From: Nemertoderma westbladi
Taxonomy: Eukaryota; Xenacoelomorpha; Nemertodermatida; Nemertodermatidae
Assembly (NCBI GenBank): GCA_032718475.1
Contig: JAUCBJ010007580.1
Location: forward strand, 1-64,000
Direction: 5' to 3'
Length of the DNA: 64,000 bases
The notes beneath the pieces were generated by a model that was not told where the DNA came from, searched no databases, and saw only the letters and a list, made by a program, of their open reading frames with translations. A program made the position numbers and the translations under genes. Of this stretch, positions 22,692 through 37,600 are shown piece after piece. The stretch's first letter is position 1; every line of letters starts with the position of its first letter.

Positions 22692-25600
22692 GTAAGTAAT
22701 TCATACAGTAAATAAATATATACAATATATATATATACACAATATATAGAATAAAAAACACTTAATTCGTTGCCAAATATTTATACTCAGAGGGTGATCG
22801 AAGGGGGATCTACCAACTATAGCGTAAACTTCGGTCCTTGTAGGTTATCTTAAGCTGAAGGCTGGCTACCTTGCCATGGCACATACTGTTTTCAATTGTG
22901 TTTTCTAGTTAATGTGCTCCTTTGCTGAATTAATTTCTATGCTGCTTTTAGGTAGATAAAATTGGAGGATAGGTCTTCATCCATTAACAGGAGTACACAA
23001 AGCAGTTTTGAAGTAACTTTACTAACATCATTGACTGTGTGATCAGATCTAAGTTTATCCTAGTCATAGTTTATAAGCTCTGCTTAAACTGCAGCACGGC
23101 CAAATGTAGTCCGTGCCAATAAGTTTGAATGAGCTCTATGCCTAGCAGTTAATCATTCTGTTTCTAGCCGTACTTTGGTTCCGTTTGATATTAAATGGTC
23201 TGTAGCTTCCCTGTAGACTGGACCAATCTCGTGTTTAGAAAAGTTACATATTATTATGAATTATCTCGTGTTAGCTTGAGTTTATCTGTTTTGATATTGT
23301 TTTTGAGACCAAATACCATTTTAAGATTAAAACAATAAATCTGCGTATAAAAACACAGAAATTCATGTTTGTAATGTTATAGAATCAGTTTCTTATTTTA
23401 TTCAATACTAAAACCTATTAAGTAAAGTTTCTTCTTTAGTTAATGAACTTCTTCACCTACCAGTTTACCCTCTCCACTTACCCTATCCCCTTTGAGCCTA
23501 GAAACTACCCAAATCCTAATGTTGTATCCCCTGAATCAGGCGCTAACCTCTGCATCAGAGCAACAGAACGTCCATCTCAAGACACCATTCCGAACCGCCC
23601 TTGTGCGCCCATGTGGCGTCTGCTAAGCCTTGTTTCACTAAAGCCAATGGGGGAATCCGGAAACTAAAAGCCCAAAGGCACCACATGCCCCTGTTCACGC
23701 TCTCCAACCCCTGGTAGCCACCTCATCGCCCCCCAACAACGGCTTGACCCTAGAAACTCCCTCACCACCCTCGCCCATTTCATAAGACAATGAAGTGGTC
23801 GCTGGCAGAAATGACTCTTCCGATTCCCAAATGAATATCATCACTACTCTCTCAAAAACTAAAACACTTACCTGAATCCCGCGTGGTGTCAATGACAACT
23901 CACCTAACAATTGGATTAGCATGCTCGCTTTCCCATATTGACTCTGGGAAGGGTCGCACCAACCATCCTAGTCGACCTGAAAAATCACTAACCACCAAAG
24001 TTAAAGATCAGATATTCGACTTCCTGGAACGGCTCCCCACCCCAGCTCGACGCCCAGCTGAACCCATGGCCATCAATGATGAACAACTTGGCAAACTTAT
24101 TTCCTCTAAGATCGAGGAGGGAAATATAAAATCAGCTGCTAGCATTGCCTCTTCACCAACCTCTATTGCACCACCTATCCAAAAAACACTTCAACCCTCA
24201 AGGTGTCGATGCTGACCTGGCCATGGCCAATCTTCCTCTACCTGAGAACCTTAATATCAATCTTCTTCAGATCTCCTTCCCTGATATCTTGAAAGCCATC
24301 CGTTCTTTTCCTAATGGGTCAGCAGGTGGTCCTTTCATATTGAGTCCTCAATTCCTAAAGGAGATCTGCTCTCACCAAGCTGGCGATGAAGCCCTGGTAT
24401 CACTGGAGTCGCTAACCTAGTCATTAAGGGATCTGTTCCAGGACCCAATCCTCCCCTTCTTCTATGGTGCTCATCTATGCGCTTTCACCAAAGGTACTGG
24501 TGGAATCCGCCATATTGCTGTTGGCTGCACAAATAGGCGCCTTTCAGCTAAGTCTGGATGTCGCCAATCAGCTTGCAACTCTAACCTTAAACTGGTCATG
24601 GTACACCCCGTGGCGCAGAAGCAGCAGCTCATGCAACCCGACGATTCTAATATCAGACTCTAAGGAACCTTCAGTCATAGTCAAAATAGACTTCTCTAAT
24701 GCATTCAATAGTGTCCACCATGGGGCAGTTCTTCCCTCCTTTATCATCTGGACTACCAAGCGTACTCCCAACCCTCTCACATTTTACCTATTTACTAATC
24801 TGCCATGTAAACTCTTATCTTTCGTCTAATTGTTATTGTCCAATCTTTGTGTCATTGTTCTGTAGTGTATTTGTAGTGTATTTGTATAGTTATGACTGTT
24901 AACATTTACACTAGGCATATTTATGTAATAATTATAAGTGTCAAAATTATGAATTAAAGTCTATTTAAAAAACTATATTTGTATATTAGTTGTTTATAAT
25001 ATATATATATATATATAGTGAAATCTTTCATTAAAAAAAAAAAAGAAAAAAAGATAAAACAGGAAAAGAAACATATAAATTATAAATAATATTTAAATAT
25101 GTCATTAAGGTAGCCAACATTATAAATATATCACTGCTGCATATATGGTTCAAAAGATCTTGTTGTTTTTATTACAGTTGACCCTTGCAGCAGTGACTCT
25201 GGCCCTTGTGATATCAACGCGACCTGTACCAGTTACCCTGGGGAGTACACTTGTCACTGTAACGATGGATTTATCGGAAATGGATATATTTTGACAGAGG
25301 GATGTACAGGTACGGGTATGATTTACAGTAATGATTCTCTATAAAGAACCTCGGAAGTGCCCCATAAACCAAATAATATAGAATGTGGGTAGCTGGGAAT
25401 ATATTATGAAATTGTTCTCCTGCTTTGGCGAACATGGTTCTGGAAGCCAGGACCGGAACACCTCAGATATTTAAGGGACAAGAGAAAGGGGGAGTCAAGG
25501 ACAGCATTGAATGGGCTGTTAAAGATTGGTAGGCTCATATAATAAATCAGTTAAGAAAGAAGAATTAAGAAAATTTAACCAAACTTTACTTTAAAAAAAA

Positions 25601-28600
25601 CTTTCGCATTGGCAGCTTGGCATCGATGTCATAAAAGTCCACAGTCAAACTACTCCAAAAATTCAATGCATTCTTCAGTCCTCGGGTCTCGCCCATCGGT
25701 TAGTCCAGTTTGCCCGTAGCACTAGCGCAGTAGCAATACCAAAAATCGAGTTCGCCAACGACGACACTGCGACAGACAGAGGCGGTGGCCTTGATGGTGA
25801 GTTGTTTGAGTACCAGTACAATTCCAAAACGTTGCTGGGTATTGCAGTATCGGGCTGTTGGGGTACCGAGTGCAGTAGTGGATACCGAAACATGGAATAA
25901 AGGTCAGCTGGTACAACCTGACAATATGTCAGTCAGTCTTAAGTCCGCATAATTCAAAACTTCCATGGCTGCATGGTTGCCTTTGCCGAGCCGATTGGTG
26001 GGTGGTGCCAACGATGTGACGGAATCGTAGATCCTGACCGGGTTAGATTTTGTACGTGTCACCGTTCTGCTGGGGCTGTTGAACTATAGTCGTTTTGGCC
26101 GAAGGCCGTTGGGTAAAATAACAGAGTTTGTGTTTCTCAATGTTAATGTTCCGAATGATACTACTAGGATCGGCATGCTGAATTGCAGCTGCATATTTAT
26201 GAATGCTGTGCCGTGTTATCGACAAAATTGCACTTATTCACTCCATGAGGCTGCCAAAGTACAAGATTATGCACTGGCTGGTCCTCACGGCGAAAGCAAT
26301 GTCCTGCAAAGTGGAGGCTATTTTGTTCTAGTGTCAAGCTTGGGGGAACCAATGAGACACCTCCAATGTTATATAGTGTCTGGTTGGAGATGGGTGCATT
26401 GTACTTGACACAATGAACCCGGCGTAGCATTCTTGTGAATATGCCATCCAGAGATTTGGTGTCCTCAGCAGTTAGAGCCCAGCATGGACTCCCATAGAGG
26501 AGTACTGGAACTACTGCTGCTCTAAATAATCGGACCTTACGTTTCCAATTAATTCTCGGTGACTTCCAAATCCTGGAAAGCCTATTCAAGGCTGCCCATG
26601 CCTTTCCCTTACATATTCGAAGGTTCTCCACCTGACTTCCGGATCCATGATCCGAGGTAACAGAAGTCATCCACATGCTCAAGCATACCATCTTTTAAGC
26701 TTATGCTCATCCGATCAGAGACTTGCTGAGGACTTTCAAAGTTAACTGTCAAGATTTTGGTCTTTCTGGAGTTAAGAAAAAGACCAACACTAGAAGCAGC
26801 ATGTTCTAATGAGCTGAGGAGCCGTTGGGCTCCCTCTAGTGATTCTGAGAGCACTCCTAAGTCATCAGCAAAGTCTAGATCAGTTAGGTACTTGGCAGGA
26901 TTTCCTCGACTTCTGGAGCCAGTAGGTGGAGTCATCACCCCATCATCATTATGATGATCTAAGGACATGCGTAGAACATAGTCAATGATTGAATGATAAT
27001 AGCACAGAATCAGTATGGAATTGATATCACAATACAGAATGACAGTAGTAAATCAGTAATAGATATTGATCGGTGATGTTGGTGACGGTGACGGTGACAG
27101 TGACGGTCGAAAACTATGACCGGTCTGCAACTCTGTGATTAATGACCTGACCAGTAAATCAGTAATACAGAATAGTTATATGATTGATACACGGATATGA
27201 GGATATGAGCTTTCGCAATAAATCCTGAACTCCGCCCTGTTGTTCAATGACCACACTCTTCTCGGGTCCCATGCATGTGTACATCATGTCAGTGGGATCC
27301 GTCTGAGTCTCGTCCTGCTGTTCTAGTCAATTAGTCCCCAGTCCCAGTAGCTAATTGGAAAAAGGTTGTACTTGACTACGGTATATATTATATAATATAT
27401 ATACGAGTTATATATATAATAATTAATTATTATAATTATATATTATATACATTACATTATATGCTCGTCTACATGTCCATACCTGCGGGTAGGTGGCACC
27501 CTTTGTGCCCACCTCTACTACTCTCTACATGGCACCCTTTGTGCCCACCTCTACTACTCTCTACATGGCACCCTTTGTGCCCATATCTAATACTCTCTAC
27601 ACGGCACCCTTTGTGCCCATCTCTACTACCTCCGCCACCCTCAGTGCCGTCAAAACTGCGTATGCTAAATTACCCTAGGAGCTATGTTAACCTAGGTAAC
27701 GTTTAGCGTCCTACACCTTCACGCATACACCTCGGCACGTCCGTACCCTTTTCTGTCCAACCCATTGGACCACTCAACAACCTAAGGGCCACCCCTCCAT
27801 CACGCATCTCCCCCCTCTGGCTTGTCTTACCTTCCACCACACTCTCTTCGTCTAACCCTTCTTGTTTCTGGTGGGGCATTCTCTGCCCCCCCCCCCTTCT
27901 CGCCCTCCGTCGGGTGCCACGGATCCCTTAACTCTCCACGCGCACTATCTGCCGACGCTCTATCGTCTCGATTCCTGTGTGTTCTTGGTTGTTTATATAG
28001 CGGATACTGTAATGGGGGAATGTCAACCTGTCCCCCCACCAATGTTATGTTTGGTACTGGGGTTGATGTTAATATATTGGGGCCCATCCATCTATCTGCA
28101 ATATCGCCCTCAACCAGGTATTTACATATATTTGTTCTTGTGGTCCGAAATGTTCTTGGTTGTTTATATTGCCTATCTGCAATATCCCCCTCAACCGGGT
28201 ATTTGCATATATTTGTTCTTGTGGTCCGTAATGTTCTTGGTTGTTTATATTGCCTATCTGCAATATCCCCCTCAGCAGGGTATATATGATATCCTTGCAT
28301 ATTATAGTCATAATGGTGTGCATGTACCGGTATAGGCCTATCCACTTCTTGCCTACCTACCGGTATGTATGCCACGACTTCCAGATCAAATCCCGTTGTC
28401 CGTGCTACCCTATTGCCTACACTATCTCTTACAGCATGGCCTATAGTATGTGCAGTAAGGCCTACAGTATGTCCCGCAGTCTGCCTGTGTCCTTCCGGAC
28501 CGAAGTTTAATCTTCTCGAATATTCCAAGAAGTCCTCCCCGTGACTACTGTATTCTCGATTGGCAGCTATGTTCCGTTGGGATGTTTCTCTTCAATCCCC

Positions 28601-31600
28601 TCTCCTGTCCTCGTCCTCACACCAGTACATCCTGTACCCTTCTCTCGGTGTGTGATATATCTCACCAGGTTGCGTCTCTCCGGGGCGACGGCAATCTCCC
28701 GGAGTTCGACCCCACCGACTCTCTAACTCCATCTCTACTACTGACGGTTCACTGTCCGTCCTTCCTCTCCGGTTGCTCGTAGCAACGCTTCTTCTATTCT
28801 CTTCACTTCTTCTCTCTTCAGTATAGTGATCCCCCTTGTGAGATCTCGCTTCGACCTCCCGGATACACTCCACTGTTCTTCTTCCATCTTCCAACTGGGC
28901 TCGACGTCTTCTCGCTCGCCCGCTCACGGTGCCAATGTCTCTCTCTCTACCCGGTTGGACGCTCCTGGGTATACTCGCAATCCCCCTACTATTTTCTGTC
29001 ATCGGGTGCTGCGGTTCACCTAACTTGCTGCGCGCATTGTCCGCCGACACTTGCGGGACATTCTCTGCCCCCCCCCCCCCTCTCGCCACTAATCTCTCGT
29101 GGTGGGCGGGGGTACCCGCAGCCCCCCCCCCCCCATTCGCCACCTCCTACTTCGCTTCTATGCCCATCTCTACCCTGGCTGGGTCTACTCACCCCCGCCT
29201 CTCCCTGTGCGACTGTGTGGCCTTGCAGGCTCCCATTGGGTTGACTCACCCCTGCAACTCCCTGTGCGACTGCGCGGCCTTGCAGGCTCTCGTTGGGTTG
29301 ACTCACCCCCACTACTCCCTGCATAACTACGTGGCCTTGCAGGCTCTGTTATTGCACTGTTATTGATAATATTATTTTGATTAATTTCCTTTGGGTTATT
29401 ATCTAGCGTAATATTGTTACCTAAATTATTTAAATTATTTTGGTCAGAATTAGGGTTGTTATTTGGATTACTTTGCACGTTTAAATTAAAATCATTATTT
29501 TTGGATTATTTTGCACATTTAAATTAGAATTATTTGGATTATTTTGCACATTTAAATTAGAATTATTATTTGGATTATTTTGCGTATTTAAATTAGAATT
29601 ATTATCACCGGGTAAAATATTATTTCCTGCAACAAAGGTTTGATTAGGGTTGTCTATTATGGTACTATTAATATTAACTCCTTCTAACGTATTATTATTA
29701 CCTCCCGAGCTCGTTCGGTTACACCAGTCCTGGGTCTGTTGTCCGGTACCTGTAAGTGGGGTATTAACAAAGGTTTCCATTACTTCTGGCTCCTTGTAAA
29801 TACTACCCGAACCAGCCTCACTCTCAGATAATCCCAGCTTCGCCAGTTCTAACCGGCGCTTTTGCTTCTCCTGGCATTGCATAAGTCCCCTCAACCGGGT
29901 ATGCATATCATCCAGCATACGCTTTCCCGTTCTCTCTCTCTATCCTCCCTCATACTTTGGTTCGCTAATTCTGTCTCCCTCACCCCCCACTCTCTACGCT
30001 CATTCTTTTCCCTCTCTTCACCCTCTCTAAAGTTTCTCGCCACCCTCTCAGCCCTCTCTTTACTCTCCCTCGCTAACTCTCTCTCCCTCTCCAATAATGC
30101 AGTTCCCTCATCTAATTGCCTCTCCAACTCATTTTGATCCAGCGCCAGTATGTCTAGTTGACACGCCAGATCTATCTCTAACACCCTTCTTGCTTTCGCA
30201 GAGGATGTAGCGGACTTATCGGTCGCGACGGACTCCCGTCGTCTCTCTGTCCTACTAACTTTCCCCCGCTTTCTGGGGTTCTTGCTGACCGATGACACCG
30301 AATCCTCGGGGTTAACCTCGGGTTCACCGTCGTGCGGTTCCACCCATCCCACTAACTTAATTCCCCCAGCATCCACTAAGTAAGGCCCTACGTACACTAC
30401 ATCTGGCTCCATTACCTCGGACCGCCACAATTCAAACAGTTCCGTGGCGACCCCCCTCGCTCTCTCACTCACCAGTTCTCCCTGTCCAAAACGGACTAAA
30501 TAAGGGAAATGTTTATTCGACTCACCTAGCCTCTGGTATAGTTTAGGCTGGTATACCTTTCTCCACTCCTTAGCCTCTTTGAGTAGTTTCTTTGTGGCGT
30601 TGTAGGCCCGTCGTAGCCGATCACTCGTCCCGACGTCCTCTTCGTCAACTCTACCTTCTCTCCTCATCCGGTGTCATACCGGCAGCCCCACCGTCGCTGT
30701 TCCGGTGGGCCGTCCGTCGCCCTCAGCCTGTGGCTGGCCGGCGACTTCGGCACTCCGACCGCCATCGTCGTCATGCGTCGACTCGTCTTTCCCTCGTGGT
30801 TGACGGCCGCCCTCCGCTTGGGTAGCCGCATCGTCCCTCATTGGCGAATCCGGTGTGGCAGGCTGATACCGTCTCGTCGCGGCCTCTCGAATCATTTGGT
30901 TGGTGTCGCCTGGGGTCCGCGGCGGCGTTCTCTCTCCCTCTGACTGTCGGGGCTCCTGTTCGCTCATCCTCTTGCAGTCACAGTTTGTTAGTAGGCTGGC
31001 AGTTTTCGAGTGTGACGGGATCGTAGATCCCGACTGGGTTAGATTTCGTACGTTTCACCATTCTGCTGGGGCTGTTGAACTATAGTCATTTTGGCCGAAG
31101 GCCATTGGGGAAAATAACAGAGTTTGTGTTTTTCAATGTTAATGTTCCGAATGATAATAGCACAGAATCAGTATGTAATTGATATCACAATACAGAATGA
31201 CTGCAGTAAATCAGTAATAGATATTGATCGGTGATGTTGGTGACGGTGACGGTCGAAAACTATGACCAGTCTGCAACTCTGTGATTAATAAACTGACCGG
31301 TAAATCAGTAATACAGAATAGTTATATGATTGATACACACAGATATTGGTTTCACCTCTTACTCTACTTGGCCTTCTGTACCCGGTGGATGCTTTCCTAT
31401 CACGTGCTTCCCTCCCTGCTATTGGCTAATATACTAATTGTCACTTTGGCACTCCCTGTGAGTGTTTCCCCCTGTCGCTAGCCTCTACTAGCTGTGTTCT
31501 CCCTCCGAGGTGGTTTGACCTCTCACCTTTCTCTGTGGCTTTAGGGCTTGTGTCGCCCCCCCCCCCCCCCCCAAGTTGGTTATGAAGCGAGATTATTATT

Positions 31601-34600
31601 GGTAATCTCGTATCCCCAACTATATTAGTAAAATGCCACTGGTCCCATTTTCGGGTGGATAGGCAATGGAATTAAATCCACTTACAAACAAACTGAAGAC
31701 GGTACCGCCAGTTCTGGTAACTCTGTACTACTGTAACAGTACTGGTACCATACTGTAAAACATATGTTTAATAATATTACGGTACCGTACCAGTACATGA
31801 CATGGCTAAATACTGGAATAGTCACGAATAACTAAATACTCTGAACTCTGCAATCTGGAAATGCTGGAATGGATGTAGAAAGTGAAATAGGCCTACCACA
31901 CATTATTGCTGCATTGTACCGGTATATGCTGAATTTCAAACCCACCTGATATGTCCTACAGTCTCCTAGCAACCAGCTGATGCCAAGCCTAATAATTTTT
32001 GGGTAAATAAATGTATTATAACTGCAAGACAGTTACACAGATGCTGCACAAAGACCTCACACAAATTCAACTTGGAAAATTTCTAAACATTTGCCAGACT
32101 ACATATTCACCAAGTTTGGATATATTTTATCGTCATTTGGCAGAGTTATTAACGTTTAAAATTCGACACAACAGATCAACAGAACAGCAGAGCAACATAC
32201 ACACCGATTGAGTTAGTGGTACCCGTATGCTAAGCTCGCCTACTTTCGTCGCTCGCCCCACATCTTGGGTTGTCTCTCAACCATTTCCAGTCCAACACAT
32301 TAGAATGGCAGCAGCCCCTTCTGCCCAGAAGGTCTATTATTCTTATCTAACACCTCCAATATCTTTGTTTTAATTTTCATCTCGGAAAAAATGGAGTTCA
32401 TATTCGTGTTGGGATGGAAAAAATTCGGTAAAAATTAAATTAATTTTAATATTGCTTGGAGGGTTTCTGGTTAAGGATTGCTAATATTTGAGAGATTACA
32501 TGTGTTCATTGTTTCCATTTTTAATGCAGCAGTGCGCCGCCCATCAATGTTCAAAAGTGACGACTTTGGAGGTAAAATATGAGTTATAATAGTTTCCCAA
32601 AATTTAAATATTAATTATCTGGTATGGTAGGAATAAAATCCATGGGCCATGTTATTTATTTTTGTTTTTTGACAATGGGATATCGTAATCATATAACCAT
32701 TAAAAACATGTATTATACTTAATAAATAGAATACATAGTAGAATAAGAAAACTGAGATCTTAATAATTGAGCTGTTGGTCTCAGCCAATACAGTGAGAAA
32801 CTCAAATCGAATTTTTATGTAATATTCAATATTATCTGATTATATTTTACTGCAGACATAGACGAATGTGCTGCAGAGAGTGACAACTGCGACGACTCCA
32901 GCACCACATGTAGAAACACAGATGGATCGTACGAGTGCGACTGTATCGATGGTTACACACGTGTGGACGAACATAGCTGCGAAAGTGATACTGGTTAGTT
33001 GAAAAAATGGAAACTTCTGTTTATAATAATACGTTATGGGGCCTTCACGCACCACCACAATCTATGTTAAACTGTATTAATATCTATTAGACATAGCCAA
33101 TGTAAACTGTCAAATGTATTGTCATAAATTTGTTGTAAATTGTTATTTTGACTTTAGTTTATTGTTTTTGTGCAACTATAACCTTCTCATTTCCCGTACT
33201 TTACATTTTAACATTGACATTAGCTATTAATTCAAAGAGATGGGATTTGTATCTGTTTCAAAATAGGTAAATTTTAACCATACATTTATATGTTATTTCC
33301 GAAACCCCTTTCCATTTTGAAGTTTTTTGATAGTTTAGTTTAGTTTAGTTTTTGTTATTTGTTATTGTTTTTATATAATGCATATATTAATAAATCTATC
33401 TATCCCTGTTTAGCAAACCGCATATTTAGAGAGTGAGCTAGCTAATTTCCACAAGTTAAACTCTTCTACCTCATTGTTACAGCTATTATAGGCCATTACA
33501 TTGTAACATGTTATTGATTTAATCCATTACCTATTTACATTTGTAATTATTCCACTTAGATTCGACCCCTGTCACTCATTCAATATAACATTATAATACA
33601 TTAATTTCATTAAGTTACCGGTTAATATTTTAGGTGTCATATAACGGTACTGACAAGGCAGAACAAGTTTGTATGGTTTTGGTAACATCAGACTTGTGGG
33701 GTATTTATTTATCAGTGTATATGGTAGTTCCAGTTCGGGTTGGTCGGATCGGCAGTAGTGCTGTAGGAACGGTAGAACTGTGAACGTGTTTTTCAGACAA
33801 TATACTGAACTAAGTTTCCAACATATGTTCACTCTGCCCACACGAGGGACCCATCGTTCTATAATACCCATACAAAACATTTTACCCAGTTATTCCAGCT
33901 CTATTGTAGGTAGAGACATCGACCATGTCCCGGAAGTAAACCAGTCAACTAAAAAACAAGAGCTAAAGCTCCTCCTATGATTTCATACACTCCTTTACCT
34001 CAAACTGAAACATCCATGTTCAACGTAACAAGGATTCCAGTTGTTGGTTTTCGTTTCATATGAATTCCTTACTGATCGTCATTATACTAACCGTTAATCA
34101 TGTGATGATCTCTCACGAGATGTATTTTTTGTTTACTGAAGTGTTACTTACTTTGTCAGTTAATCCTCTATAAAATCAATCAACCAGCTGTGTTAAATTA
34201 ATTTAATATCCTAAACTGAGATATCATTCCATGTAAAATTGAAATAGATTAAATTAGTGCGGTACTATTAACTATATTTTAATTAAAAAGACATTACGTT
34301 ACCTAATATTTTCAGATTGTGCTAATTTGGTTGACAGGAATGTTCACTGCGCTATCTGGGCCGATCTTGGTGAATGCGAAGTAAATCCCGACTACATGCT
34401 GGGGAATTGTGCTGCAAGCTGTCACGGCTGCGAAGATCGTTAGTTTTGTAATAATGTCACATTATTCTGTGAATTTGTTTAAACTGTAAGTTTTAGATAT
34501 GATAATTTTATTGATGCTTGTGTACAAATGTATAGTATAATCAAGATGTCTGTAAATATAAGAGAAAGTGGAAATAGAAAATAGACACATCCTTCAAAAC

Positions 34601-37600
34601 TAGAAATAATTTAGCCCGTTTTAAAGATTTCGATGTCATTTATAATATATAACCTCACATCTAATCATGGTGATATCCTTACAAATTGACCTAACAGTCA
34701 ATTATCACCTAGTTGATCTGGTTACTCTAGTTCGACACAGTCTGTTAGTTTCTTAGATTAGGGGGCAGTAGTGGCCTCATGGCATTTGTGACCTCGGGCA
34801 CTAATAATGTTTCAAGATTTTGTGGCCGGTGTGCAGTAGAGTAACACTTACTTCGAATTTTATTCATTATTCATCCTTCTCTTAAAATTTGTTATGTTGT
34901 TTTAGTGAACAAAATGTTCTCTGAATGTTACAATAAACTTTGTTAAACTGTATGGCAAAGCATCAATCGCTTTGTGATTCACCCCACTCCTGCACTCCCC
35001 ACATACACGGAGTGAATGGTAGGCAACCGCGCTAAGGTGGTAGCGCCATACCTCACACTACTGTAGTTAGATTGGGATGTTAATCATCCGCCCTGGGATA
35101 TGGTTGACTGTGCTGGCTTAGGCTCGACCCGAGCGGACTGGTCAGTGTACGGATGTGCTAGGTACCTGGGCTCCTTACCGGTCACGTTACCTGCTTTGTA
35201 CCGTACAGCGTTTCTGTGATCTACTGATCTACCGGTCTGTTGTCAACTGCAACTGCCTCATTATATTATTCGTATTACAGTCACCTATGTTCCTTCTTCA
35301 TCCTTGGCGTGGTGGCAGCGGTGGGTTCAACCTACGTTCTCCCAATTCAAACTATTTGATTTAGGCCTACCCGGTACCCATTACCCACAACAGACTGGCG
35401 GATCCGATACCGTAATTTACCAGCAGCAACAACGAACTATAGGCCTAGGCCTATAAATTACGAATACTAGAATAGTCCAATACAGCTGCTTTGTACGATA
35501 CCTACAAGTCTGCCCGTCCTAGTCTCACGATCTAGGCAGGTAGGCCTATATTTTACGAATAAATAAACTGTTTTCTCTCCACTCTGCTATTACAAAGCTA
35601 TTGCTGTAGGCTACTGCGCCCTCGTTACCGACACCCTTTTACTGCAGTCTTAGCCTCGTATACAGTACTGCAATAGGCTGATACAGTGCAGCCCTGATAC
35701 AGTGATAGGAGTTAGATAAACTCCAACCTAGCCTATCAGCCTTACATCTGATAAACAACTTAGTTGTCTAATCCCGTACAACCATGACCCTGAAAACTCC
35801 CAAGCTTCTGCCCCTTACCCGTACAGAAACACTTGGAACTTTCGAAGCATGGCGGACCAACCTAATTTATAACTTAGCTCTCGATCCTGAATTCGCCCGA
35901 TTTACAGATCCAACAGCTACTTGGTTGCGCCAGTTATCTACTACACCGAACCGTGGTCTCGTCGATGATGATAATTCCATCCCGGTTGCCCGCCGTCGTA
36001 CTGCCCAGCAACAGTGTGCCTCTCTACAACTTCTCCTTGGTCAAGTTGCTAACTATGCCCCAATTATCGCACGCAAGTCTATTATTCGTGATTCTGTTTC
36101 ACTCACATCTGTATGGCAGGCCATCCGCCTCCATTATGGGTTTCAGTCCACAGGGGCCCAATTTATTTCATTTTGTGATTTTAAATTAGAACATGAGGAA
36201 AGGCCTGAGGATTTATTCCAAAGGTTAATGGCTTTTGTTGACGATAATTTATTATCCCCAGATGGTGGTATTTCTCACCATGGTATTATCCCTACAACTG
36301 ATGAAGAGTTAACCCCATCCCTGGAAAATTTTGTAGTCTTAACATGGTTACGTTTAATCCACCCTGAGCTCCCTCATCTTGTACAGCAACGATATGGTAC
36401 TTCCCTGCGATCCTGTACATTAGCATCTTTGAAAGCTGAGATTTCCCAGTCTCTGAATTCTCTCCTTGAAGAACTTCACATAACTTCTGAGGTGCGTACC
36501 TTCCAAACCCAACATCGGAATACCCGGTCCTTTCATCCCAGCTCCAGTAGTCATCACAACTCTGGAACTCGTCCTAGAGGACGCCAACCCACCCGGGCAA
36601 CTCCAACTCCTTATTGCCCTTTATGCTCTCAAGCAAAACGCAATAATGAGACCACTTCTTGAGCAAGTGTAGTTTCCTACCAGAGTCTGACCGCCGGTTT
36701 ATTGCCCGCGCACACCTTGTACATATCGATGAACTTGAGTCAGATCCTGAAAATGTCGAGATATATTCAGGCCCCGAACCTTCCCGCACTCCTTCTATTA
36801 ACCGTGTTGCTGTTATCCCAAGCCCAACATTTGAAGCCACGTTTAATGGCCAATCGATATGTATACTTCTAGATTGTGTCGCCGAGTCTAACCTCATATC
36901 CAGCCCTACAGCCCGGCAGTTACGCGTACCAATTTCCCCCAACACTCTCCAAGTCCCTTCCCTCTGTCAGACATCGAGGGTGAGACTGAGTTCACCATCA
37001 CCCGAGGTCCACTTTCATTCTTTTTTCGGGGCCTTGTGGTTAGGGATCTTAACACTCCAGTCTTAGCTGGAATGCCTTTCCTAGCTGCTAACGACATTTC
37101 AATTCGACCCTCGAAGTCCATCATTACTTTCATGGATGGTTCCATCCATCAATATGGGCTTAGTAAACCTTCTCCATCTATCCGGCATATTAAGGCCTGT
37201 CTTCTTCGTGCTCCACCCCATTCTACAGTTGTGTTACCTGGTGAGTCACTTACCTTACCCCTCCCAGACCATCTAGAATCTACTGCATCTATACTAGTCG
37301 CTCCCCACCAAGTGTTTGGTTCCCATGCCCCCCCACCTCAACCCCCTTGGTTCCAACCCACCCTTGCAAACAATATAAGCGGTACTATTAAATTACATAA
37401 CTCTACCACATCCCCTGTAAAGGTAGTACGCAATTCCCATGTATGCTCAGCTCTTCCTACCAATGACACATCTGATATAGACCTGGCCCCTGCACCCCCT
37501 CTCAGGTCCACTATATGTTGCTCTGTTACTACCCCTGTGAGCCATATAGAGTCTATTAGATTAGATCCTGATAAAGTCCTATCTTACCATGAACGTGCAT

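Larger units (their letters stand above)
27827..30967 (-). pseudogene. gag-like reading frames of element X, repeat-rich and broken
   Basis: A chain of minus-strand open stretches: 30967-30674 (starts [20 protein letters not shown]), then after an in-frame TGA 30667-29891, which holds a [20 protein letters not shown] region and a long Glu/Arg-rich coiled coil. 29918-29481 is Asn-rich with repeated [12 protein letters not shown]. 29478-29185 carries 21-residue repeats containing EPARPRS. 29143-28592 is Arg-rich, and 28528-27827 carries repeats containing [13 protein letters not shown]. The last steps change frame. Composition and position fit a degenerate gag, but no zinc knuckle is present, so the assignment is inference. 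Confidence 0.5.
26015..31337 (-). mobile_element. LTR element X without pol (non-autonomous), in an intron
   Basis: Direct repeats of about 330 bases bracket a 3.8-kb interior: 26015-27192 (split by a LINE A copy) and 31011-31337. On the minus strand the repeats start TGTATCAATC and end CGTCACA, the TG...CA form of LTRs. The interior encodes gag-like, repeat-rich proteins but no protease, RT or integrase. It would need a helper, as LARD-type elements do. It lies in the intron between the two EGF exons. Confidence 0.7.
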
